Assembly (NCBI GenBank): GCA_903906615.1
Contig: CAIVKT010000732.1
Location: 1 to 5,859 of the forward strand
Source of the DNA: an uncultured Bacteroidota bacterium
Lineage (GTDB): Bacteria > Bacteroidota > Bacteroidia > Chitinophagales > Chitinophagaceae
Reading direction: 5' to 3'
Length of the DNA stretch: 5,859 nucleotides
Shown: positions 1 to 5,853 of the stretch, in pieces
How positions within the stretch are numbered: position 1 is the first letter of the stretch
How the letters are laid out: every line of letters starts with the position of its first letter
Notes under the pieces: generated by a model
The model's database searches: none
What the model was told of the DNA's origin: nothing
What the model saw: only the letters and a program-made list of their open reading frames with translations
Position numbers and translations under genes: made by a program

Positions 1-318
1 CATGCCTTTCTTGCGGGGGGCTGGTGCGGTTGCTGCAGTAGTATTATTAGTGGTATTGTTGGTAGTATAGCTGTTGTGTGTATTGTAGTGATGAGCCGGA
101 GCGCCTTGTCCCCCGTATCCTACGGGCTGTGCCGAAGATTCATTGTTAATGGGGGCCTGCTGCGCGGCTGCGTTCATGGAGTCTATAGTCTGCTGACGGG
201 TCATTGCATTCTTCATAGAATCAACTGCGTGTTGCTGGGCATCGAGTTGTGCCTGGTTACCATTGTTGCAGGATGCAGCCATCAAGGCTATTGCGAATAC
301 CGGAATCATTTTGTTCAT
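1..318 (-). CDS. Asn/Thr-rich lipoprotein, N-terminal part (runs off the left edge)
   Basis: This gene is read on the minus strand from the ATG at 318 and stays open for 106 codons to the window edge, so its C-terminus is missing. The first 16 residues form a short hydrophobic signal peptide ending in MAAS followed by Cys17, a plausible lipobox, although Ala at -3 is less usual than Leu. A lipid-anchored envelope protein is likely. Residues 28-54 are Gln/Ala-rich and contain two similar blocks, VDSMKNA and IDSMNAA. Residues 78-97 are a low-complexity His/Asn/Thr/Tyr stretch, followed by an Ala-Pro linker and RKKGM at the edge. From memory, Bacteroidota lipoproteins of this style often continue into a glycine-zipper (YMGG-like) segment after such a Lys-rich junction; that part cannot be seen here. 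The strand opposite shows only an overlapping shadow frame. The function is unknown. Confidence 0.75.
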   Translation of the reverse strand, partial: MNKMIPVFAIALMAASCNNGNQAQLDAQQHAVDSMKNAMTRQQTIDSMNAAAQQAPINNESSAQPVGYGGQGAPAHHYNTHNSYTTNNTTNNTTAATAPAPRKKGM

Positions 319-466
319 AAAGCTATTGTTTTTGTATTTGTAATGTGTTTGTAAACAATAGATACTAATAATCGTGCCAACGCGGTTTTGTTTATTGCTA
401 CGCTAAGCTATTAGTGATATATATATGGTGGGATGTGCAATAATAATCACCTACCTTCCCAACATT

Positions 467-715
467 ATGGATGACGGGCTGAGTATAGATGTGGTGGTGG
501 GTGGCAAGGAATATACGTTTGAAACCCGGCTGGCGGCAGTGGGGTATACGCACAGGTTCTATGTACTGATCAATGGTATAGAAGTGGTGTATGAGCCGGA
601 TGAGGAGCGCAACTACCGCGCTGTACTGAATAATGCTGATCATGCAAAAGTGAATGACCATGATATGGAGCTGATAAAAGCTGTAGGCGAGCAGATAGAG
701 GCGATCGGTAAGTGA
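467..715 (+). CDS. Small conserved hypothetical protein (82 aa)
   Basis: This is a small, soluble, acidic protein with no signal peptide or membrane segment. Residues 7-43 look like a run of beta strands (SIDVVVGGKEYTFETRL, then HRFYVLINGIEVVYEP), followed by the block EPDEERNYRAVL at residues 43-54 and a C-terminal helix at about 66-81. The EPDEERNYRA block and the alternating strand pattern resemble small uncharacterised proteins common in Bacteroidota; this is recognition from memory with no named function. I chose the ATG at 467 because the family-like sequence begins there. An upstream in-frame ATG at 425 would add 14 residues (MVGCAIIITYLPNI) that look hydrophobic and unrelated. A weak promoter-like pair (TTTG at 387-390 and TATTAGTG at 409-416, 18 bases apart) would start transcription near 423, which also favours 467. 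It converges on the next gene with 42 bases between the stops. Confidence 0.68.
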   Translation: MDDGLSIDVVVGGKEYTFETRLAAVGYTHRFYVLINGIEVVYEPDEERNYRAVLNNADHAKVNDHDMELIKAVGEQIEAIGK

Positions 716-757
716 AAGAAGCCTGCCAATAAGCGGGGATAATAAAGAGCATTGCAC

Positions 758-1744
758 TTACGGCACCCTGTATACATACACTTTCTCTTTTGCCGCACCT
801 GGGGGCTGCCACATGATGTAGTTAGCCAGGTTTTTGAATACATGTATGCTGTGCTGGCTGATGTAGTGTTTAGGATTACTACCGTAGGGTATGCGTACCT
901 TGAGCCCTTTGATACCGGTAAGTTGCGTAGGGTTGACCGATACAGAAGAGACATTGAAGTGCAGGGTGTTGCCGGAGCATTGAGCAGGGCAGGGATGAGT
1001 GTGTGTTGTACTTGGGGCATGGGCATTATTCGGCAGTCCTGATATGATATCACCATGTTTGCGTAGCTGTAGTGCATATGCAGCATCCGGCATTTCGGAG
1101 GATACATTACCATTCTTATCTACCATAATAGTAAAAGCGGTGAGCATAGTGTCTGTAACGCCGCCAGACCCATCGGTGAGGGTAAGGACGTTAAAGAGGC
1201 CATTGTCTATGGCATAGCACATGTCCTTAATAACGGTAACTGTTGTATCTGTGCTACCCCTGAAATAATTGCGGCCTGTGCTGAGTGTTGATGATTGGCC
1301 TTTGATGAGTGTGTAGGCAGAGAACATATATGGCGCTGTAAGCCCTTTGGTGCATATATGTATGGTACAGGTATGGAAGGTGAATTGAGGGATGAGTGTG
1401 CCATCGGTATCTTTGACCACAGCGAAATCCATTGCCGAAGATGAGCCGAACCGGGTAAAAGTGCCATCGGCGTTCCTGGTGAAACCGAAATAAGAAGAAT
1501 CGAGGTAGGCTCCATTATCGAGATAAAAGTTATTGGCGGCATCACCTTCGATGGTAACCACGGTATCCTCGCTGTGCGTTGGGTGATAGAAGTAGTTGTG
1601 GGTATTAAAATCGGGTGCGCCGGTTTGATAGCTGATATTGCCATTGTAGCCATTGAACCTGATCTTTACCCTTTGCAGGTTAGGTGTGGCATAGGTGTGG
1701 CTGAAGGTGAGCGCTGCTATGAGCGTGAGGAGAAAATACTTCAT
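758..1744 (-). CDS. Secreted protein of unknown function (328 aa)
   Basis: The protein starts with a clear Sec signal peptide (MKYFLLTLIAALTFSHTYA) with probable cleavage after Ala19, so it is predicted to be exported. I do not recognise a family. The mature part is rich in Thr, Ser, Asn, Gly and aromatic residues and reads as mostly beta. It has Asp/Asn/Gly turns (for example NADGTF at 91-96, KDTDGT at 111-116 and DKNGN at 209-213). Five cysteines lie at 126, 131, 176, 252 and 256. Two are in the short segment CTIHIC, and two in HTHPCPAQC at 248-256, a compact His/Cys cluster that could bind metal or form disulfides; this is inference. The C-terminal segment (about 259-328) resembles a separate strand-rich unit, and no type IX sorting domain is evident. 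The ATG at 1744 is preferred to a TTG at 1765 because the TTG overlaps the predicted -7 promoter element and would put seven polar residues before the signal peptide. Confidence 0.72.
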   Translation of the reverse strand: MKYFLLTLIAALTFSHTYATPNLQRVKIRFNGYNGNISYQTGAPDFNTHNYFYHPTHSEDTVVTIEGDAANNFYLDNGAYLDSSYFGFTRNADGTFTRFGSSSAMDFAVVKDTDGTLIPQFTFHTCTIHICTKGLTAPYMFSAYTLIKGQSSTLSTGRNYFRGSTDTTVTVIKDMCYAIDNGLFNVLTLTDGSGGVTDTMLTAFTIMVDKNGNVSSEMPDAAYALQLRKHGDIISGLPNNAHAPSTTHTHPCPAQCSGNTLHFNVSSVSVNPTQLTGIKGLKVRIPYGSNPKHYISQHSIHVFKNLANYIMWQPPGAAKEKVYVYRVP

Positions 1745-1762
1745 AAGTACGTCTTTGTATGC

Positions 1763-1792
1763 CAAATTAACGCTATTTGCGAAAAAATCAAA
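1763..1792 (-). promoter_or_regulatory. Bacteroidota-type promoter for the secreted protein gene
   Basis: On the minus strand, TTTG (1792-1789) is followed after 18 bases by TTAATTTG (1770-1763). The Bacteroidota primary sigma factor consensus is TTTG, about 19 bases, TAnnTTTG, so the match has one mismatch at the second base of the -7 box. Transcription would start near 1757, giving a leader of about 12 bases before the ATG at 1744. The site lies in the 89-base divergent gap shared with the DUF72 gene. Confidence 0.5.
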
Positions 1793-1833
1793 GGTATTGG
1801 CACACTATTTAAACTTGTCCGGTAAAAGAGCGT

Positions 1834-2589
1834 ATGGCGCGCAAAGCAAACGGTTCATTTTACTGCGGCACCAGCAATGTTGTATTGCCTGTGCCGAACA
1901 AAGCTCACCTGCCACCGGAGTACCGGGATAAGACTCGGTTGCATTATTATGGCACTTTGTTCAATAGTGTGGAGATCAACAGTTCGTTTTACAAGATACC
2001 TATGAGTAGTACCACGGCGAAGTGGGCTGATGATGTGCCAGCGGATTTCAGGTTCACCTTTAAGCTGTGGAAAGGTATAACACATGGGCGGGAGCTGAAT
2101 TATGAGCCGGCAGATGTGGATCGTTTCTTACAAGCTATAAACGGAGTGGGGGATAAGAAGGGTTGCCTGCTGGTACAGTTACCTGCCAGTATAAAGGTGT
2201 CTTATTTTCAAAAGATCAGAAAACTGCTGGGAGATATAACCGGCAGCGGGTTGGCAGATGTGTGGAAACTGGCTGTAGAATTCAGAGATAAAAGCTGGTA
2301 CCGGGATACGGTGTATGAACTGCTGGAGGAGTATGGCGCAGCCGTGGTGATACATGATATGCCAAGATCAGCTACGCCAATGATAGACATGGAGGCAGGC
2401 CATGTGTACCTGCGCTTTCATGGCGAAAAGGGCGACTACCGGGGTGGCTACACAGATGAATACTTAGAGGAACAAGCCGAAAATATAAATGACTGGCAGG
2501 CAGAAGGCAAGCAGGTGTTTGCTTACTTTAATAACACAATGGGCGATGCGGTGCATAATGCGATGGCGCTGAAGAACTATCGCAGGTGA
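1834..2589 (+). CDS. DUF72 domain-containing protein (YecE-like, 251 aa)
   Basis: This is a full-length DUF72 protein; the family forms a TIM-barrel-like fold of about 240-300 residues whose biochemical activity is not settled. The family landmarks appear in order: CGTSN near the N-terminus (11-15), VEINSSFYKIP (46-56), FTFKLWKGITH (74-84), LLVQLP (112-117), AVEFRDKSW (147-155), VYLRFHG (191-197) and YFNNTMGDAVHNAMAL (231-246). There is no signal peptide, so it should be cytosolic. The ATG at 1834 opens directly into the conserved N-terminus, and AAAAGAG at 1824-1830 may act as a weak ribosome site. It is divergent from the secreted protein gene; I could not find a good promoter match on the plus strand in the shared gap (TAAACTTG at 1810-1817 is a possible -7 box without a well-spaced partner). 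It is separated from the next gene by 195 bases, so it is probably monocistronic. Confidence 0.93.
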   Translation: MARKANGSFYCGTSNVVLPVPNKAHLPPEYRDKTRLHYYGTLFNSVEINSSFYKIPMSSTTAKWADDVPADFRFTFKLWKGITHGRELNYEPADVDRFLQAINGVGDKKGCLLVQLPASIKVSYFQKIRKLLGDITGSGLADVWKLAVEFRDKSWYRDTVYELLEEYGAAVVIHDMPRSATPMIDMEAGHVYLRFHGEKGDYRGGYTDEYLEEQAENINDWQAEGKQVFAYFNNTMGDAVHNAMALKNYRR

Positions 2590-2755
2590 GTTTTCTTTTT
2601 TAAGATGGGATAAAAACGCTGGTAATAGTATATTTCGGGTCCTTCGATATAAGAATAAATGTATAAGCGCTTTTCTTTACCGGGTGTTATGGTATTTAAA
2701 TAGATTAAGCTACAAAAACAGTACATTCGGCTACATCGGTGTGTTTATTACTGCT

Positions 2756-2763
2756 GACCTTTG
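2756..2763 (+). promoter_or_regulatory. Possible -7 promoter element for the NmrA-ArsR operon
   Basis: GACCTTTG matches the Bacteroidota -7 box TAnnTTTG except at the first base. It would start transcription near 2770 and leave an A-rich leader of about 15 bases before the ATG at 2785, as is common in this phylum. No clear TTTG lies at the right distance upstream, so this is tentative. Confidence 0.25.
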
Positions 2764-2784
2764 CGCCAACAAAAACAACTAAAA

Positions 2785-3765
2785 ATGAAGATCGTATTAA
2801 CAGGCTCGTTAGGGCATATAAGTAAGCCATTGGCACAAGAGCTGGTGCAAAAAGGACACACAGTTACCGTTATCAGTAGTAAACCCGAAAGACAAAAAGA
2901 GATAGAGGCTCTGGGCGCTACTGCGGCTATCGGCTCTATTGAAGATGTTGCGTTTCTTACTTCAACTTTTACGGGGGCTGATGCTGTATATACTATGTTG
3001 CCGCCACCCAGTTTCTCTGACCCCACCTTTGAGCTGATGGCGCATGTGCGCAATATAACCAATAACTATGCGCAGGCTATAAAGCAGGCTGGTGTGAAGC
3101 GAGTGGTGCACCTGAGCAGCATAGGCGCACATATGGCCAAGGAATCCGGGCTTATCCTTATGCACCATGCGGCAGAGGGTATACTGGACGGGCTGCAAAA
3201 TGTGGATATTACATTCATGCGCCCGGTTGGCTTTTACTACAATCTGCTGAGCTTTATACCTGCTATAAAGAACATGGGCGGCATGGCATCGAACTACGGC
3301 GCTGAGGATGTGATACCATGGGTTTCCCCTATAGATATTGCCGCTGCTATTGCAGAGGAAATAACAACACCCAGCTTGCAGCACAGGAAAGTACTGTATG
3401 TGGCGAGCGAAGAGCTTGCGTGCAATGAAGTGGCGCGCATTTTGGGCGCAGCCATAGGAAAGCCCGACTTGAAATGGACACTGATTACTGACGAACAACT
3501 ACTGAATATTTATGCAGGATTCGGGATGCCACAGGCCATTGCCGCAGGGCTGGTGGAAATGCAGTCCACTACAGTGTCCAAACACCTGCAAATACTTACC
3601 GAGTGCGAATTGCTGGGACAGGAGCAAAACGGCAGGGAAATTTACTACCACATAAACGCGAAAAGGATGAAAGAAGTACAAGACTTTATCGAGCCATTTC
3701 GCAAAATGTGGGATGACCGGTTTGATAAACTGGAAACCATGATGAAACAACATAAAAGCAAATAA
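2785..3765 (+). CDS. Chimeric protein: NmrA-like NAD(P)-binding domain fused to the C-terminal half of an ArsR-type regulator (326 aa)
   Basis: Residues 1 to about 258 are an NmrA-like atypical SDR. They include an N-terminal Rossmann motif TGSLGHIS (6-13, with Ser in place of the last Gly of GxxGxxG), ISSKPER after strand 2 (30-36, suited to an NADP phosphate), LGATAAIGSIED (43-54), GVKRVVHLSSIGAH (103-116), DITFMRPVGFYYNL (141-154), SPIDIAAAIAEE (181-192) and CNEVARILGAAIGKPDL (213-229). The family normally runs about 30 residues beyond GLVEM (255-259). Here the sequence switches to STTVSKHLQILTECELL (261-277), an ArsR recognition helix, then the wing GQEQNGREIYYHIN (278-291) and the family tail IEPFRKMWDDRFDKLE (302-317). 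The N-terminal helices of ArsR, including the first helix of its helix-turn-helix, are absent. The ATG at 2785 fits the Rossmann start; a TTG at 2761 would add eight polar residues. The join lies near 3559-3567. Its stop is one base from the next gene. Confidence 0.9.
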   Translation: MKIVLTGSLGHISKPLAQELVQKGHTVTVISSKPERQKEIEALGATAAIGSIEDVAFLTSTFTGADAVYTMLPPPSFSDPTFELMAHVRNITNNYAQAIKQAGVKRVVHLSSIGAHMAKESGLILMHHAAEGILDGLQNVDITFMRPVGFYYNLLSFIPAIKNMGGMASNYGAEDVIPWVSPIDIAAAIAEEITTPSLQHRKVLYVASEELACNEVARILGAAIGKPDLKWTLITDEQLLNIYAGFGMPQAIAAGLVEMQSTTVSKHLQILTECELLGQEQNGREIYYHINAKRMKEVQDFIEPFRKMWDDRFDKLETMMKQHKSK

Positions 3766-3766
3766 C

Positions 3767-4249
3767 ATGGAACAGAAAACAAAGATCAATGCCGAGGATG
3801 GCAAGCAGGACTTAGAGATCACGAGGGAGTTTGAGCTGCCCGTAGCGTTGCTTTTTAGAGCTCATGCAGAGCCTGAACTCCTTGAGCAATGGATGTCAAA
3901 CCCTTATACCACAGCCAAGGCGCTGAAGTTCGAAGCGAAGAAGCATGGCAGTTATCATATAGAGTCAACGGATGCGAACGGCAAGGTGGTATTTAGATCC
4001 AATGGTACATTCCATGAGTTTATCCCAAACAAGAAGATCACCCGTACGTTTGAAATGGATGGTACGCCATACGGTGTGCAGTTGGAGGTATATGAATTTG
4101 AACAACTGACTGCCGACACCAGCAAGCTGCGTATGCACGTGATCTATGAATCGGTGGCGCAGCGAGACCAGGTTCTGAAGCTGCCGTTTGCACAGGGTAT
4201 CAACATGGCGCATAACAGGATACAGGACATTTTAAGCAAACTAAAATAA
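3767..4249 (+). CDS. SRPBCC / AHSA1-like domain protein (160 aa)
   Basis: This is a single-domain protein of the SRPBCC superfamily, AHSA1 (Hsp90 ATPase activator homologue) type, a helix-grip fold with a hydrophobic ligand pocket; the ligand of such stand-alone bacterial members is generally unknown. Visible landmarks are the first strand and helix ITREFELPVALLFRAHAEPE with LLEQWM (18-43), KHGSYHI (59-65), GTFHEFIPNKKITRTFEMDG (80-99), the strand pairs at 103-127, and the long C-terminal helix from about 140 to 159. The length is normal for the family. It starts one base after the stop of the NmrA-ArsR gene and ends six bases before the DoxX gene, so translation is likely coupled. ArsR regulators and AHSA1 proteins are very often encoded side by side, which supports the idea that the upstream ArsR half was once a separate partner gene. 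No Shine-Dalgarno site is visible. Confidence 0.92.
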   Translation: MEQKTKINAEDGKQDLEITREFELPVALLFRAHAEPELLEQWMSNPYTTAKALKFEAKKHGSYHIESTDANGKVVFRSNGTFHEFIPNKKITRTFEMDGTPYGVQLEVYEFEQLTADTSKLRMHVIYESVAQRDQVLKLPFAQGINMAHNRIQDILSKLK

Positions 4250-4255
4250 TATACT

Positions 4256-4642
4256 ATGGAAAAGAGAAACAAAATTATTTATTGGGTGGCCACGGCTTTG
4301 CTGGCTTCGGGTATGCTGGCAAGTGGCTTGCAGCAGATATTTCAGACAAAGGAGATGGCTGATATGATAACCCACCTGGGCTATCCTGGCTATTTCATAA
4401 AAATAATCGGCGTATGGAAAATCCTTGGCGTTGTAGCTATTTTAGTTCCGGGCTTTAAGCTCTTAAAGGAGTGGGCTTACGCCGGCTTTTTCTTTACAAT
4501 GACCGGGGCGTTAATTTCCCATCTGGCTTGCGGAGATTATGGCGTAAAGGAAATGCTGGGGCCAATTATGCAGACAGTTTTTCTATTATCTTCGTGGTAT
4601 TTCAGGCCGGTGAGCAGGAAGATCGGTTCGGTTAATCAATAA
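4256..4642 (+). CDS. DoxX-like integral membrane protein (128 aa)
   Basis: This is a small four-helix inner-membrane protein of the DoxX-like family. Predicted membrane segments lie at about 8-28, 46-65, 72-92 and 100-117. Family landmarks include the loop HLGYPGYF (40-47), GVWKILGVVAILVPG (52-66) with its conserved Lys and Gly, and LKEWAYAGFFFTMTGA (70-85), followed by ISHLACGD (87-94). The length is typical. The molecular function of these short DoxX-like proteins is not established. It is the third gene of the operon, six bases after the SRPBCC gene and ten before the next gene. DoxX-like genes frequently occur beside SRPBCC and ArsR genes in Bacteroidota, which fits a shared envelope or stress-related role; that role is inference. 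Confidence 0.92.
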   Translation: MEKRNKIIYWVATALLASGMLASGLQQIFQTKEMADMITHLGYPGYFIKIIGVWKILGVVAILVPGFKLLKEWAYAGFFFTMTGALISHLACGDYGVKEMLGPIMQTVFLLSSWYFRPVSRKIGSVNQ

Positions 4643-4652
4643 ATGGAGCAGC

Positions 4653-5231
4653 ATGAACCCAAAGGTTGATTTTTATTTTAGCAAAGCTGAAAAGTGGAAG
4701 GAAGAGATCGAGCAATTGCGAGCAATCGTTTTGGATACCCAACTCACCGAAGAATTGAAGTGGGGGTGTCCTTGTTATGTTTTTGAGAAGAGCAATATTG
4801 TGCTGATACATGTATTCAAGGAATACTGCGCACTGCTGTTCTTTAAAGGCGCCTTGCTCAAAGACCCTAAGAAAGTGCTGATACAACAAACGGAGAATGT
4901 ACAGTCGGCAAGGCAGATGAGGTTCACTAATGTGAAGGAGATAGTGAAAATGAAAGCTACCATTCAAGCCTACATCTATGAGGCTATAAAAGCAGAAGAA
5001 GCCGGGCTGAAGGTAACTTTAAAGAAGACCGCAGAATATACGGTCCCTGAGGAGTTTCAAATAAAATTAGACAAAAGCGCCAAATTGAAAAACGCCTTCG
5101 AGGCATTGACCCCGGGGCGGCAAAGGGCCTACCTTTTTCATTTCTCGCAGCCCAAACTTGCCAAGACAAGGGAGGCGAGGGTAGAGAAGTATATACCGCA
5201 TATACTGGATGGGAAGGGCTGGGATGATTAA
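4653..5231 (+). CDS. DUF1801 / YdeI (OmpD-associated, OmdA) family protein (192 aa)
   Basis: This is a two-part cytosolic protein. Residues 1 to about 115 are a DUF1801-type domain, with the landmarks ELKWGCPCY (34-42), the strand pair around NIVLIHVFKEYCALLFF (48-64), KGALL (65-69) and RQMRF (88-92). Residues 130-192 match the C-terminal YdeI/OmdA region: VPEEFQIKLDKSAKLKNAFE (131-150), LTPGRQRAYLFHFSQPK (152-168), then a basic TREARVEKYIPHILDGKGW (172-190). The combination and length match the YdeI family named after the Bacillus subtilis protein; some OmdA-family proteins have been linked to protection against antimicrobial peptides or bacteriocins, but no role can be assigned here. GGAG at 4645-4648 lies four bases before the ATG, an unusually clear but close ribosome site for this organism. 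It is the last gene of the operon, ten bases after the DoxX stop. Confidence 0.92.
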   Translation: MNPKVDFYFSKAEKWKEEIEQLRAIVLDTQLTEELKWGCPCYVFEKSNIVLIHVFKEYCALLFFKGALLKDPKKVLIQQTENVQSARQMRFTNVKEIVKMKATIQAYIYEAIKAEEAGLKVTLKKTAEYTVPEEFQIKLDKSAKLKNAFEALTPGRQRAYLFHFSQPKLAKTREARVEKYIPHILDGKGWDD

Positions 5232-5238
5232 GCTTAAT
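5227..5238. repeat. Perfect 12-base palindrome at the operon end
   Basis: ATTAAGCTTAAT is its own reverse complement and overlaps the TAA stop of the YdeI-family gene (5229-5231). It has no loop and is AT-rich, so it is a poor terminator; it could be a small operator or chance. Confidence 0.35.
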
Positions 5239-5306
5239 AGCGACTCCTGCGTAGTTGAGCAGTGGTAGTCATTGATAATGTGATCCTTAAGATGGCACGA
5301 CTTTTA

Positions 5307-5340
5307 CATCTTCTTTTAAAAACCAAAAACAAAGAAGATG
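5307..5340 (+). promoter_or_regulatory. Inverted repeat covering the start codon of the OmpA-family gene
   Basis: CATCTTCTTT (5307-5316) is the exact reverse complement of AAAGAAGATG (5331-5340), separated by a 14-base A-rich loop. The right arm ends in the ATG at 5338 and includes the purine-rich stretch that would serve as ribosome site for the alternative ATG at 5347. If the leader RNA folds, it would hide the start region. Only three of the ten pairs are G-C, so the stem is weak and the role is uncertain. Confidence 0.4.
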
Positions 5341-5853
5341 AAGATAATGAAATTTACTACCGCATTACTTGCTTCAGTGCTGCTGCTGAGCGCCTGCCAC
5401 ACCAGTAACTGCTATGTGCGGAAATTTAAGCGGAAGGCCGGCAGAGAAGTAGGCAAGCATAATGTAAGTGTAAGGAACGATACCGTAAGAGTAGTATATC
5501 CTGAAGTGACCACATTTGAATTTAATAAGGATGAGGTGAAGCCGGACGCAAAATTGTCGCTCCAGCGTTTTTCTGTTCTGCTTAAAAAGTATGACCGCAT
5601 GAATTTCATCATCAATGGCTATACCGATAATGTGGGGACGGCAGATTTTAACCAGTCACTATCGCAAAGAAGGGCCGATAACACGAAGGCAGTTATCCAG
5701 GCTAATGGTATAGATGCAGGCAGGATACAGACCAATGGCATGGGACCTAATAACCCGGTAAAGCCTAATACCACAGATGAAGGCCGCGCGGCCAACTGCA
5801 GGGTCGAGTTTATGGTGTATGACAAGGACAATAAAAAGAAGAAAAAGAAATAA
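5338..5853 (+). CDS. OmpA-family peptidoglycan-binding lipoprotein (171 aa)
   Basis: This is an envelope lipoprotein that likely tethers the outer membrane to peptidoglycan. The N-terminus has a signal peptide ending in LLLSA before Cys20, a good lipobox. A short basic linker (28-41) follows, then an OmpA C-terminal domain at about 55-160. That domain contains FEFNKDEVKPDA (60-71), GYTDNVG (94-100) and NQSLSQRRADN (105-115), with Asp97 and Arg112 at the spacing of the two residues that hold diaminopimelate in OmpA-like domains. IQTNGMGPNNPVKPN (130-144) and EGRAANCRVEF (148-158) complete the domain. There is no beta-barrel, so it is a Pal-like, lipid-anchored form. The C-terminus ends in six lysines (166-171), which is unusual. 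An ATG at 5347 is an alternative start that would drop three residues and still give a good signal peptide. The gene is 106 bases beyond the preceding operon and lies behind a possible start-codon hairpin. Confidence 0.93.
   Translation: MKIMKFTTALLASVLLLSACHTSNCYVRKFKRKAGREVGKHNVSVRNDTVRVVYPEVTTFEFNKDEVKPDAKLSLQRFSVLLKKYDRMNFIINGYTDNVGTADFNQSLSQRRADNTKAVIQANGIDAGRIQTNGMGPNNPVKPNTTDEGRAANCRVEFMVYDKDNKKKKKK

Noticed and set aside
76..354. A plus-strand open frame of 92 codons opposite the left-edge lipoprotein
   Set aside because: Its translation is rich in Cys, Val and Ile with no sensible start context. The minus strand encodes a clear lipoprotein with a signal peptide, so this is a shadow.
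425..466. Upstream ATG extending the small hypothetical protein by 14 residues
   Set aside because: The extra residues do not look like the rest of the family, and the weak upstream promoter candidate would place the transcript start almost on this ATG.
640..1113. A minus-strand open frame of 157 codons
   Set aside because: It overlaps the secreted protein in another frame and the small plus-strand gene. Its composition is irregular and it shows no domain.
2664..2676. AAGCGCTT followed by a T-rich stretch, considered as a terminator after the DUF72 gene
   Set aside because: The palindrome is only eight bases with no loop, so no stable hairpin can form before the T-rich run.
2761..2784. TTG start extending the NmrA-ArsR protein by eight residues
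   Set aside because: The Rossmann strand begins immediately after the ATG at 2785, and the TTG falls inside the possible -7 promoter box.
2962..3498. A minus-strand open frame of 178 codons inside the NmrA-like region
   Set aside because: It lies opposite a strongly conserved coding region, has a His/Cys-rich unlikely composition, and is a shadow of codon usage on the plus strand.
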